This document shows positions 26,983-36,771 of a DNA stretch of 64,000 bases, in pieces. Location: positions 930,001-994,000 of the forward strand of contig CAVVOF010000004.1 of the NCBI GenBank assembly GCA_963749905.1, read 5' to 3'. The DNA is from UBA10649 sp963749905. GTDB taxonomy: Bacteria > Actinomycetota > Actinomycetes > S36-B12. Positions within the stretch are counted from its first letter, which is position 1; every line of letters begins with the position of its first letter. The translations under genes were made by a program, and so were the position numbers. The notes beneath the pieces were generated by a model that saw only the letters and a program-made list of their open reading frames with translations, made no database searches and was not told the DNA's origin.

Positions 26983-28043
26983 GCCGACCTGCGGGCCGGA
27001 CCAGCGAACTCGAGGATGTCGTCAAGGACGGCCGCGCACGCCCGGCCGTAGGAGTCCCGCAGGCTCGGCGGTTCCCCGTCGTCGGCGCGGCCGACCAATC
27101 CGGACGCGCGCGGCAGCCGCCCAAGGACCCGAAGCTGCAGTACCGAGCGCACTGCCTCGTCGGACACCCCGCTGCCGTCGATGCGGATGACGACCCCGAT
27201 CGGCGCGCCGAGCGCCTCGACCCGTCGGGCCAGTCGAGCCGCCGCGGCCACTGGGCGGACGTGGTTCGCCGTCACCAGAACGGTCTGCCGCGCCCGGGCC
27301 AGCGCGACCGTGCCCACGTCGTCGAGACTCCGGGCGACGTCCACCACGACCAGGTCGAATCCCCGCTCTCCGGCATCGAGCACGGTTGACATGGCCTCGG
27401 GCAACATCGTCACGTCTCGTGCGCGGCCCGACGACAGCACCGAGACTCCGTTCATCGAGGGCAGCGCGTCGGCGAGATCGGCTGCGCTGACCCGCCCCCG
27501 CACCGCCGCGAGATCGGACCACCGCGTGCCCGGCTCGTCCTCGATGCCGAGCAGGAGGTCGAGCCCAGCCGAGGAGGGATCGGCGTCGACCAGCAGGACC
27601 CGCAGGCCCCGAGCGGCGCCGGCGAGCGCCGTGGTGACGGCGAAGGTCGACCCACCGCTGCCGGCTCCGGCACCGACCACGGCGAGCACGACCCCGTGGC
27701 GCGGCTGCCCCTCCGCACTGTCCGCGAGTCGGTCGATGAGCCACCGCTCGGCCTCCGGCAGGACGGCCACCTGCTCCGCGCCCACCCCCACGGCGTTCTG
27801 CCAGTCGTCCTGCGAAGGGGATCGGGTCACCAGGAGGACGTCGGGCCGGCGCAGCGGGCGGGTGCCGGCGACGGTGGCGGCCAGGTCAGCTCCGACGAGC
27901 ACGAGCGGAGCGCCGGACCAGCGGGCGCGGGCCGAGTCGCCGTCGGGCGCGAGGTGCACCTCCACCCCGTTGGCCGCCGCGAGGCGGAGGACGTCGTCAA
28001 CGAGGGCCGGGTCGTTGCTGACCAAGAGCGGTCGGGTTGCCAT
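26979..28043 (-). CDS. ssd: Septum site-determining protein Ssd / CpaE-like MinD-family ATPase
   Basis: This 354-residue protein has a degenerate receiver-like N-terminal ~110 residues, then a ParA/MinD ATPase domain. The deviant Walker A is 'VVGAGAGSGGSTFAVT', where the usual Lys residues are lost, and 'LLVDADPSSAGLDLLLG' is the A' motif. This matches the actinobacterial CpaE homologue called Ssd in mycobacteria. It heads the Tad operon and probably positions the pilus machine. Loss of the P-loop Lys suggests weak or no ATP hydrolysis. Confidence 0.88.
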   Translation of the reverse strand: MATRPLLVSNDPALVDDVLRLAAANGVEVHLAPDGDSARARWSGAPLVLVGADLAATVAGTRPLRRPDVLLVTRSPSQDDWQNAVGVGAEQVAVLPEAERWLIDRLADSAEGQPRHGVVLAVVGAGAGSGGSTFAVTTALAGAARGLRVLLVDADPSSAGLDLLLGIEDEPGTRWSDLAAVRGRVSAADLADALPSMNGVSVLSSGRARDVTMLPEAMSTVLDAGERGFDLVVVDVARSLDDVGTVALARARQTVLVTANHVRPVAAAARLARRVEALGAPIGVVIRIDGSGVSDEAVRSVLQLRVLGRLPRASGLVGRADDGEPPSLRDSYGRACAAVLDDILEFAGPARRSA

Positions 28044-28213
28044 TGCGTCACCTCCGCGCCAACCCTGCGCCGGGTGACGGGAGCTGGGCTACCGCGATGT
28101 CGTCGCCTGTGGACGACCGCCAGCCCAGGAGCCGGCCTGGGGACAACGGACACCCGAGGCCGCTCCCCCGCTCAGCGATGCGGGACGTCACCCGGTGCAG
28201 GTACCGTCGTGCC

Positions 28214-29014
28214 GTGGACGATCCGGACCGCCCGCACGCCGCGGCCTTCTTCGACCTGGACAAGACGATCCTTGCGAAGTCCAGCTCGTTCGCCTTCGCG
28301 CGTCCGTTCTACCGGGAGGGCCTGATCGGCCGCTCCGACGTCGTCCGCAGCGCCTACGCGCAGTTCGTCTACCTCGCGTCGGGTGCCGACCACGACCAGA
28401 TGGAGACGATGCGGGAGTACATGTCAAAGCTCGTGACCGGCTGGAACGTCGATCAGGTGCAGCAGATCGTCGGCGAGACGCTCGACGACATCGTCGACCC
28501 GATGGTGTTCGAGGAGGCCGTGCAGCTCATCGCCGAGCACAAGGAGACCGGGCACGACGTCATCATCATCTCCTCGTCCGGAACCGACATCGTCGAGCCG
28601 ATCGGCCAGCGCCTCGGGGTCGACCTGGCCATCGGCACGCAGGTGGCGATCGAGGACGGCGAGTACACCGGCGAGATCCTGTTCTACGCGTACGGGCAGG
28701 GGAAGGCCGATGCGATGCGGTCGCTGGCCGAGGAGCGCGGGTACGACCTCGCCGACTGCTACGCGTACAGCGACTCGCACACCGACCTGCCGATGCTGGA
28801 GGTCGTGGGTCACCCGGTGGCCGTCAACCCCGACAGCGAGCTGCGGGCGATCGCCGTCGAACGGGACTGGCCGATCCGCGACTTCCGCAAGCCGGTGGCG
28901 CTGCGCGAGCAGATGACCAAGCGGTCGGCCCTGGCTGCCGGGGCCGGCGTGGCCCTGGCCAGCGTCGCGCTCGGGCTGACCTGGTACGCGCGTCGCCGCG
29001 GCACTCGCGCCTGA
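28214..29014 (+). CDS. HAD-superfamily (IB) phosphatase, SerB-like, membrane-tethered
   Basis: From GTG 28214 the protein has 266 residues. The HAD nucleophile motif is 'AFFDLDKTILAKSS', motif II lies in 'VIIISSSGTD', the Lys motif in 'GQGKADAMRSL', and motif IV in 'YAYSDSHTDLPML'. A C-terminal hydrophobic helix 'LAAGAGVALASVALGLTWYA' with basic residues after it suggests a membrane tail. TACCGT seven bases before the GTG fits a leaderless start; ATG 28178 is an alternative. It is divergent from ssd and is the usual neighbour of the helicase/Tad cluster. Substrate is unknown. Confidence 0.9.
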   Translation: MDDPDRPHAAAFFDLDKTILAKSSSFAFARPFYREGLIGRSDVVRSAYAQFVYLASGADHDQMETMREYMSKLVTGWNVDQVQQIVGETLDDIVDPMVFEEAVQLIAEHKETGHDVIIISSSGTDIVEPIGQRLGVDLAIGTQVAIEDGEYTGEILFYAYGQGKADAMRSLAEERGYDLADCYAYSDSHTDLPMLEVVGHPVAVNPDSELRAIAVERDWPIRDFRKPVALREQMTKRSALAAGAGVALASVALGLTWYARRRGTRA

Positions 29015-29016
29015 TC

Positions 29017-29079
29017 GCCGAGACCTGCTGGTACCGACACCACAGCGCCACCATGGTGTCGGTACCAGCAGGTCTCGGC
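29017..29079. repeat. 26-bp perfect hairpin (copy 1), 11-nt loop
   Basis: Arms 29017-29042 (GCCGAGACCTGCTGGTACCG...) and 29054-29079 are perfectly complementary around an 11-nt loop. It fills the convergent gap between the HAD gene and the AbiEi-DUF559 gene, touching the latter's stop codon. It is homologous to the hairpin at 30077. Confidence 0.9.
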
Positions 29080-29996
29080 TACTGGAGGGTGCGGCGGAGG
29101 CGGTTGGCGAGGTCCGGGGTGCGCAGGTCGCTCCATCCCCACCGGACGAATCCGTAGCCCAGGCCCCGGATCTCGTCCTCGCGGCGCTTCTCGGCGTACA
29201 GCGCCTCGCCCTGCTCGTACTTGAGCCGGCCGTCGGCCTCGCCCACCAGCCGGGCCTGCTCCCACAGGAAGTCGACGCGACCCAGGAAACGGCCGGACGG
29301 GGTCCGGATGACCACCTGCATGCTCGGCAGGGGGAGCCGATGCTCGACGAAGTACGCGAAGGACGCCGACTCCAGCGCCGTCTCGCGCAACCCGTCCAGC
29401 AGTCCCAGCGCGAGGCGGGCGCGACGACAGCCGCGGGCGCCGTCCCATTCGAGCAGCAGGTCGGCCACCGCGCCCGGGTCGAGCCGCCCCTGGGCGAGGG
29501 CCGCGTCCCCCATCGCGAGAGCGTCGGCCAACGGCGCCGTCCGCGCGAGGTCCAGCCAGGTGCGGTGGACGTCGGTGACGAGGACGCCTGCCGTCGCCGG
29601 CACGCCGGTCAGCGCTCGCCCCTGGCGGAACCGGATGCCGTCGCGGGACCCCGTCCAGTGACCCGGAGGCACAAGCAGGGTGACGTCCTCAGGCACTCGC
29701 GAGGCCAACGGCAGTACATGGACGAGGACCGCGCTCGCGAAGCCGATGATGGTGCCGCGGTTGCGTGAGGCCGCGGCCACGGCGCGGTCCACGTGGACCA
29801 GCCGCGTCCGCAGGAACGCGTCGACGTCGGCGGGCCGGGAGTCGGCCGCGCGGTAGCGGTCTCTCGCCACCCGCGTCCACCGGCCGCTCTGCACGCGGTA
29901 GCGCACCTGACGCTCGGTCAGACCCGACGCACGGGCGTCCGCGAGCGTGAACAGGCGCGGCGGCAGGTCCGGGTCGGGGCCGAGGAGGCGGGGCAT
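29079..29996 (-). CDS. AbiEi-type winged helix fused to DUF559 (Vsr/PD-(D/E)XK-like) domain protein
   Basis: From ATG 29996 the protein has 305 residues. The N-terminal ~50 residues ('TLADARASGLTERQVRYRVQ' then 'WTRVARDRYRA') match the winged helix of AbiEi-type antitoxins. The C-terminal ~100 residues match DUF559, a Vsr-like endonuclease fold: 'LGRVDFLWEQARLVGEADGR' supplies D...ExD with 'LKY' completing a PD-(D/E)XK-type site. No AbiEii nucleotidyltransferase toxin is adjacent, so this is not a standard type IV toxin-antitoxin pair. Related hairpins lie at both ends. DNA-binding and nuclease activity are inference from fold. Confidence 0.82.
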   Translation of the reverse strand: MPRLLGPDPDLPPRLFTLADARASGLTERQVRYRVQSGRWTRVARDRYRAADSRPADVDAFLRTRLVHVDRAVAAASRNRGTIIGFASAVLVHVLPLASRVPEDVTLLVPPGHWTGSRDGIRFRQGRALTGVPATAGVLVTDVHRTWLDLARTAPLADALAMGDAALAQGRLDPGAVADLLLEWDGARGCRRARLALGLLDGLRETALESASFAYFVEHRLPLPSMQVVIRTPSGRFLGRVDFLWEQARLVGEADGRLKYEQGEALYAEKRREDEIRGLGYGFVRWGWSDLRTPDLANRLRRTLQ

Positions 29997-30076
29997 GCCG
30001 GCACGGTGCCGTCCATCGTCGGGACGCGACACTCGCCGACGACCGGCTGTGCACGCCCGACCCAAGCCTGTGCACA

Positions 30077-30137
30077 CCGAGACCTGCTCGCACCGACACC
30101 AACGGCGACAGGTGGTGTCGGTGCGAACAGGTCTCGG
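30077..30137. repeat. 25-bp hairpin (copy 2), 11-nt loop
   Basis: Arms 30077-30101 (CCGAGACCTGCTCGCACCGA...) and 30113-30137 pair with one mismatch around an 11-nt loop. It differs from the copy at 29017 at two arm positions, and both changes are compensated in the opposite arm. It lies between the Fic-like gene stop (30142) and the AbiEi-DUF559 start (29996). Confidence 0.9.
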
Positions 30138-30141
30138 CGGA

Positions 30142-30942
30142 TCAGGGGACGACGACGGATCGCGCGCCGAGCCCGACCGACACCGCGTGCCAGACGATGA
30201 AGTCGGACACCCCCTCACGGGTGCCGGTGGCGTACGCCCGCAGGGCGCGCACGTACGCCGGGCGGCCCTGCTCGAGCATCCCGCGCTCGGGGATGCTGAA
30301 CAGCGACGGATCCACGCCGCGGGACGCCATCACCAGCCGGGTGGTCGCCCGCGCCACCAGCCCCGACCCCCAGGCGAACGGACGCAGGACCGCCAGCTCG
30401 GCGTGCGCGATCGCCGCCACCACGAGGGCCGGGGCCTCGGTCGGCGTCGTCAGCGTGGCGGCCAGCAGCGCCAGCCGGTCCGCCGCGACGCCGGACGGCG
30501 GCAACGGACCCAGCGCGAGCGGGTCGTCGGCCCGGTCGGACGAACGTGGTCGGCCTAGCTCGTCATCATCGACGAAGCCGTGGGCAGCGAGCGCGTGCAG
30601 GTGCGCGAGCGCCTGGAGGGGGGCCGTGGTGAAGACATCCACCTGCGACGGGACCGCTGCCGTCAGCCGCAACGCCGCGTCGAGCACCCGGCCCATCGGC
30701 GAGTCCTCGACGAGCGCGATGTCGGCGCCGTCGATCGCCGCCGAGTCACGAGCGCCCCGCTCGACCGACGCCGCGGCGACCTCGGCCGCGGCCCCCCGCA
30801 CGTCGCGGCGCCACAGCAGGGCGTCGACCTCCTCGCGCGCTGCGACCGACGCCGCGGCGACCGTTTCGTCGCGCGCCAGCGCCGCCAGCGGGTCCGAGGG
30901 AGTTGTCAACACGACCCCATCCAACCAATCCCTTTGATTCAC
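30142..30942 (-). CDS. Fic-fold-like protein lacking the catalytic His
   Basis: This 266-residue, Ala-rich helical protein contains 'AELAVLRPFAWGSGLVARAT', which lines up with the Fic motif HPFx(D/N)GNGRxxR. The catalytic His is Arg and the GNGR loop is GSGLVAR, so AMP transfer seems impossible. Homologues sit next to the HAD phosphatase in other actinobacteria and are often labelled 'oxidoreductase' without basis. The GTG 30942 start is only 8 bp from the divergent acs start; GTG 30912 (256 residues, beginning 'LTTPSDPLAALARDE') is a reasonable alternative. Confidence 0.65.
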   Translation of the reverse strand: MNQRDWLDGVVLTTPSDPLAALARDETVAAASVAAREEVDALLWRRDVRGAAAEVAAASVERGARDSAAIDGADIALVEDSPMGRVLDAALRLTAAVPSQVDVFTTAPLQALAHLHALAAHGFVDDDELGRPRSSDRADDPLALGPLPPSGVAADRLALLAATLTTPTEAPALVVAAIAHAELAVLRPFAWGSGLVARATTRLVMASRGVDPSLFSIPERGMLEQGRPAYVRALRAYATGTREGVSDFIVWHAVSVGLGARSVVVP

Positions 30943-30950
30943 TTCTCCAC

Positions 30951-32930
<1,980 letters not shown>

Positions 32931-32954
32931 CGCAACACCGATCCTCTAGGCTGA

Positions 32955-33022
32955 CGCCGTACGTCTGGTGTGCCGGGAAGCCTGGTCGGCGATTGGTACG
33001 AGCGTGTCCGCACGGGGCAGGC
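32955..33022 (+). promoter_or_regulatory. Probable nhaA-I-type cation (Li+) riboswitch
   Basis: The leader between acs and nhaA contains 'TGCCGGGAAGCCTGGTCGGC' (32971-32990), which matches my memory of the nhaA-I motif class reported as lithium-responsive. An outer CGTAC/GTACG stem (near 32959 and 32996) and a small CGTG-TCCG-CACG hairpin (33004-33014) frame it. The Shine-Dalgarno GGAGGAAGG begins at 33030, so control of translation initiation is plausible. The call rests on recognition, not on a covariance-model search. Confidence 0.6.
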
Positions 33023-33045
33023 ATTCGCCGGAGGAAGGCTGAATC

Positions 33046-34332
33046 GTGAGCATGGCGAACGAGTTCCTCGGACGACCTTCGCGGTCCAACCTGGCGTGGG
33101 TGCGCGAACAGCTCCGCGAGGAGACCGTCGGCGGCGTCCTCCTCCTCATTGCCGCTTCCATCGCACTCGTCTGGGCCAACTCGCCGTGGGGCGACAGCTA
33201 CACCGCCCTCATCAACTTCGTGGCCGGCCCGGAGGCCCTCAAGCTCGCCCTCCCGCTGAACGTCTGGGCGGCAGACGCCCTGCTCGCGGTCTTCTTCTTC
33301 GTGGTCGGCCTGGAGCTCAAGCACGAACTGGTGCTGGGGTCCCTCTCCAAGGTGCGGGAGGCCGTCGTCCCCGTAGCGGCGGCTCTCGGCGGCATGATCC
33401 TGCCCGCCGCCGTCTTCGTCATCGTGAACCTGATCGCGGACGAGGGCTCCCTCTCCGGGTGGGGCATTCCGATGGCGACCGACATCGCCTTCGCCCTCGC
33501 GGTGCTCGCCGTGGTGGGGCGACGCCTGCCGGTCGCGCTGCGCGCCTTCCTGCTGACGCTGGCCGTAGTCGACGACCTGGGCGCCATCGCCGTCATCGCC
33601 ATCTTCTACTCCGACAAGTTCTCCCTGCCGTGGTTCCTCGCCGCGCTGGCCACCTACGCCGCGTATGCGCTGGCGATGCGCTACCGGGTGACAACGCCCT
33701 TCGTGTACGTCCCGATCGTCCTGCTCGGTTGGGAGTTCACCTACCTCAGCGGGGTCCACGCCACGATCGCGGGCGTGGTCTTCGGCTTCCTCACCCGCGT
33801 ACGGCCCGATCCGGGCGAGGAGCAGGCGCCGGCCGACCGGCTCTCCCATCTCATCCACCCCATCAGCGCGGGAATCTGCGTTCCGCTCTTCGCCTTCTTC
33901 GCCGCCGGCGTCGACTTCCGCAGCGTGGGGCTGCTCGACTCTCTGACGACTCCTGTCGCTCTCGGCATCATGCTCGGACTAGTGGTCGGCAAGCCCATCG
34001 GCGTCCTGGCGGGCGCATGGCTCACCGCACGGTTCACTCGAGCGAGCCTCAGTCCCGGCATCGCGTGGCGGGACGTGGGGGCGATCGGAGTCTTGGCCGG
34101 CATCGGCTTCACGGTGGCGCTGCTCATCACCGAGCTGGCGTACAAGAACGACGAGGCCCTGCTCGAATCGGCGAAGGTCGCCGTGCTGGTCGCCTCCGTG
34201 ATCGCGGCGGCGCTGGCGGCCATCGCCCTCCGGTGGCGCAGTCGCCACTACGCCGCCATCTGGAAGGCTGAGAACGAGGATGCCGACGACGACGGCATCC
34301 CGGACGTTTATCAACAGCCCGAGTCCCGATAG
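33046..34332 (+). CDS. nhaA: Na+/H+ antiporter NhaA
   Basis: This 428-residue antiporter has about 12 membrane spans. The ion-binding Asp pair is in 'LAVVDDLGAIAVIAIFY', and 'VGLELKHEL', 'GIPMATDIAFALAVLAVVG' and 'LAGIGFTVALLITELAY' are standard NhaA segments. It exports Na+ (or Li+) in exchange for protons. GTG 33046 follows GGAGGAAGG at good spacing. The C-terminal ~25 residues are charged ('NEDADDDGIPDVYQQ') and cytoplasmic. Regulation by the riboswitch-like leader is likely. Confidence 0.95.
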   Translation: MSMANEFLGRPSRSNLAWVREQLREETVGGVLLLIAASIALVWANSPWGDSYTALINFVAGPEALKLALPLNVWAADALLAVFFFVVGLELKHELVLGSLSKVREAVVPVAAALGGMILPAAVFVIVNLIADEGSLSGWGIPMATDIAFALAVLAVVGRRLPVALRAFLLTLAVVDDLGAIAVIAIFYSDKFSLPWFLAALATYAAYALAMRYRVTTPFVYVPIVLLGWEFTYLSGVHATIAGVVFGFLTRVRPDPGEEQAPADRLSHLIHPISAGICVPLFAFFAAGVDFRSVGLLDSLTTPVALGIMLGLVVGKPIGVLAGAWLTARFTRASLSPGIAWRDVGAIGVLAGIGFTVALLITELAYKNDEALLESAKVAVLVASVIAAALAAIALRWRSRHYAAIWKAENEDADDDGIPDVYQQPESR

Positions 34333-34362
34333 CCTTCTTGGGTCAGCCACCCGGAGGAAACC

Positions 34363-34803
34363 ATGCCGCCGCAACCGAAGCCCAGCATCAAGGACCTCGT
34401 CGCGAAGACCGTTGCCGACGGTCAGCGCCTCGCCAAGGCCCAGATGGCCCTGCTCCAGACGGAGATGTCCGCGACCGGCGCCAAGATCGGCAAGGGCGGC
34501 GCGCTCGGCATCGTGACCGGCATGATGGCGTTCTTCGGCGTCCTCTTCCTGCTGCTCACCCTCGCCTTCGTCATCGTCGCACTCGGCCTGCCGGTCTGGG
34601 CAGGCATGCTGATCGTGGCCGTGCTGCTGATCATCGTCGGCGCGATCACCGGCTTCCTGGCCAAGCGGGAGTTCGAGCAGGCCAAGGGCCCGGAGATCGC
34701 CATGGCCGAGTTCGAGAAGACGAAGGCGGCCCTCAGCGGCCAGCCGATCATCGAGGCTGCGGCCGCCGACCTTCCGTCGCCTCCCGCAGTACCGGGCACC
34801 TAG
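34363..34803 (+). CDS. Phage holin family / actinobacterial holin-like membrane protein
   Basis: This 146-residue protein has an amphipathic N-terminal helix (~'LVAKTVADGQRLAKAQMALL'), two adjacent membrane helices ('GIVTGMMAFFGVLFLLLTLA', 'MLIVAVLLIIVGAITGFLA') and a charged C-terminal tail. It fits the holin-superfamily-III/YqjE-like family that is chromosomal and not phage-derived in actinobacteria. GGAGGAA precedes the ATG. It lies 3 bp before the alpha/beta hydrolase start and probably shares its transcript. Confidence 0.82.
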   Translation: MPPQPKPSIKDLVAKTVADGQRLAKAQMALLQTEMSATGAKIGKGGALGIVTGMMAFFGVLFLLLTLAFVIVALGLPVWAGMLIVAVLLIIVGAITGFLAKREFEQAKGPEIAMAEFEKTKAALSGQPIIEAAAADLPSPPAVPGT

Positions 34804-34806
34804 TCC

Positions 34807-35728
34807 GTGCCGCTGCCCGAGCCGGAGGAGGCCATTCGGGCGCCGGGCCCATGGACGCACCGAGACGTCGCCGCCAACGGAGCGCGCTTCCACGTTGCTG
34901 AGTGCGGCGACGGCCCGACGGTCGTCCTCCTCCACGGCTTCCCGATGTTCTGGTGGACATGGCGCCGACAGCTGGTCGCGCTGGCGGAGGCCGGCTACCG
35001 GGCGATCGCCATGGACCTGCGCGGCTACGGCGGCAGTGACCACCCGCCCGAGGGGTACGACCCGCGCACGCTGTCCGCAGACGTCGCCGGCGTGATCCGC
35101 AGCCTGGGGGTCACCAGCGCGACGATCGTCGGCCACGGCTGGGGGGGCCTGGCGGCGTGGTCGACCGCCGTGCTCGAGCCGGAGGTGGTGCAGCGACATC
35201 GTGCCGGTGTCGATGCCGCACCCGAGGCAGTTGCGCTCGGCACTGCTCAGGGACGGCAAGCAGCGGGCCGCGATGCACTACGCGCTCGGCTTCCAGCTGC
35301 CCTTCCTGCCCGAGCGCTCGCTCACTCGACATGACGGACAGCGGGTCCACGACCTGATCGCCGAATGGTCGGGCACCACCACGTGGCTGGACGAATCGGC
35401 GGCGGAGTCGTTCCGGGCGGCCTTCTTGCGCTGGCCCACGGCGCACACCGCCATCGAGTACCACCGCTGGGCGGTGCGCTCCGTCATCCGCCCCGACGGC
35501 CTCAGCTACATGTCCCTCATGGAGGCCCCCGTCCAGCGACCGGTGCTGCAGGTGCACGGCACGTCCGACCCGATGATGCTGGCGTCGTCCGTCGACGGCA
35601 GCGAGGAGTACGTACGGGCGCCCTACTCGCGCATCGACCTGCCGACGGGTCACTTCCCGCACGAGGAGGCCCCGGACGAGTTCACCGCATCGTTGCTCGG
35701 GTGGCTGGCCCGCGCCGACCGGGACTGA
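34807..35728 (+). pseudogene. Alpha/beta hydrolase (epoxide hydrolase EphE-like), frameshifted
   Basis: The N-terminal frame (GTG 34807) has 'VVLLHGFPMFWWTWRRQLVA' and runs through 'VGHGWGGLAAWSTAVLEPEV'. The remainder ('IVPVSMPHPRQLRSALLRDG' to 'LPTGHFPHEEAPDEFTASLL') is one frame on. Removing one base near 35193-35198 joins them; the 922-nt span (3n+1) agrees. Also odd is the nucleophile elbow, which reads G-H-G-W-G: the Asp or Ser expected at the third position is Gly, so the protein may lack hydrolase activity even when intact. The catalytic His region is kept. It corresponds in position to the mycobacterial ephE region. Confidence 0.8.
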
Positions 35729-35736
35729 GCGCCGGC

Positions 35737-36126
35737 ATGGCGGAGGAACGGCGTCGCGACCCACTCGGTAGGCCGCTGCCGCACGACGCGCCGAGCACGG
35801 CCGACGGACCGCCGGTTCCCGAGATCAGCACCGCCTCCGATGCGGACGTGTGGGCGCTGGCTCTCGACCACATCGAGCGGGGCCTGCCCTTCCACGCACA
35901 CGAGCTGTTCGAGCAGCGCTGGCGCACCTGCCCACCCGACGAACGCGACGCCTGGCAGGCGCTCGCGCAGTGGGGCGCCGCGCTCACCCACGAGGCCCGC
36001 GGCAATGCCGTTGGGGCACGACGACTGGCCGACCGCGCGCTCCAGACCCTCGACGCGGCTGCCGTCGAGCCAGCTGCCATCGACGCCGGACTCGTCCGGG
36101 CCAGCTGCCGCCGACTGTCCGGCTAG
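35737..36126 (+). CDS. DUF309 family protein
   Basis: This 129-residue helical protein carries the DUF309 signature 'HIERGLPFHAHELFEQRW' (conserved HE.xE/Q..W), followed by 'AWQALAQWGAALTHEARGN'. Function is unknown; the conserved His and Glu suggest metal or substrate binding. It begins 8 bp after the hydrolase stop and ends 4 bp inside the convergent tetR stop. Start is ATG 35737. Confidence 0.85.
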   Translation: MAEERRRDPLGRPLPHDAPSTADGPPVPEISTASDADVWALALDHIERGLPFHAHELFEQRWRTCPPDERDAWQALAQWGAALTHEARGNAVGARRLADRALQTLDAAAVEPAAIDAGLVRASCRRLSG

Positions 36127-36719
36127 CGGGGAGCCAGTCCGGTCACCAGGGCCTCGACCATCGAGGCGAAGCTCGCCTCGGGGTCGCTGGAGAAGGTGAC
36201 CCCGGCGATCTCGAGCGAGACGCCGCCGTGCAACGCGTTCCAGACCTGCTGGGCGATCTCGACAGCGGCATCGCCGCGTACGGCACCCGCGGCCTGCGCG
36301 TCCTCGACCCGGGCCACCAGGTGCGCGAACGTCCGCTCGGCCCGCTCCAGCGCCTCGGCGGACAGGTCGAGCTCGTGCATCTGGCGGAACATCAGTTCGT
36401 ACCGATGCGGGTGGCCGACGGCGTACGCCCGGTAGGCCAGGCAGCCGAGGACGAGCCGCTCGCGGGCATCGGCTCCCCGCGCGTCGTTGATGGTCGCGTG
36501 CAGGTCGTCGAAGCCCTCCACGAACAGAGCCTCGAGCAGGCCGTCCTTGCCCCCGAACCGCGAATAGACGCCCATCGGCGCCACGCCCGCCTGGGCGGCC
36601 ACCGCGCGCACGGTGATGGCGTCCTGGCCCTCCGACTCCAGCAGATCTCCCGCCGAGGCCAGCAGGGCAGCGGTCACATCCGCACTCGGAGTACGACCGC
36701 GGGGTTGTGCTGATGCCAT
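36123..36719 (-). CDS. TetR/AcrR family regulator
   Basis: From ATG 36719 the protein has 198 residues. The N-terminal helix-turn-helix is 'AITVRAVAAQAGVAPMGVYS' with 'RFGGKDGLLEALF' after it. The C-terminal ligand domain fits the TetR_C_33/WHG type ('ELMFRQMHELD', 'WNALHGGVSLEIAG'). It is divergent from the DHA2 exporter and very probably represses it. A TATACT -10 hexamer ends six bases before the ATG, implying a leaderless transcript. A longer in-frame start at 36740 would lie inside the promoter and is rejected. Confidence 0.92.
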   Translation of the reverse strand: MASAQPRGRTPSADVTAALLASAGDLLESEGQDAITVRAVAAQAGVAPMGVYSRFGGKDGLLEALFVEGFDDLHATINDARGADARERLVLGCLAYRAYAVGHPHRYELMFRQMHELDLSAEALERAERTFAHLVARVEDAQAAGAVRGDAAVEIAQQVWNALHGGVSLEIAGVTFSSDPEASFASMVEALVTGLAPR

Positions 36720-36725
36720 GGATCT

Positions 36726-36747
36726 AGTATAACACTCCATACTTATA
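36726..36747. promoter_or_regulatory. Probable TetR operator/divergent promoter
   Basis: AGTAT-N8-ATACT (36726-36743) is a perfect inverted repeat. TATAA-N10-TTATA (36728-36747) overlaps it in this unusually AT-rich 52-bp gap. It covers the tetR -10 element TATACT (minus strand) and lies just before the exporter's start, so one bound dimer could control both genes. Confidence 0.6.
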
Positions 36748-36771
36748 GAACATTGTTACTTAGGAGCCCCT

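Noticed and set aside
29017..30137. Insertion sequence with terminal inverted repeats around the AbiEi-DUF559 gene
   Set aside because: Each flank is a self-complementary hairpin rather than one half of a terminal repeat. No transposase motif or target-site duplication is visible.
29079..30942. Type IV toxin-antitoxin pair (AbiEi antitoxin plus adjacent gene as toxin)
   Set aside because: The neighbouring gene is a Fic-like remnant without nucleotidyltransferase motifs, and the AbiEi-like protein carries its own nuclease-like domain.
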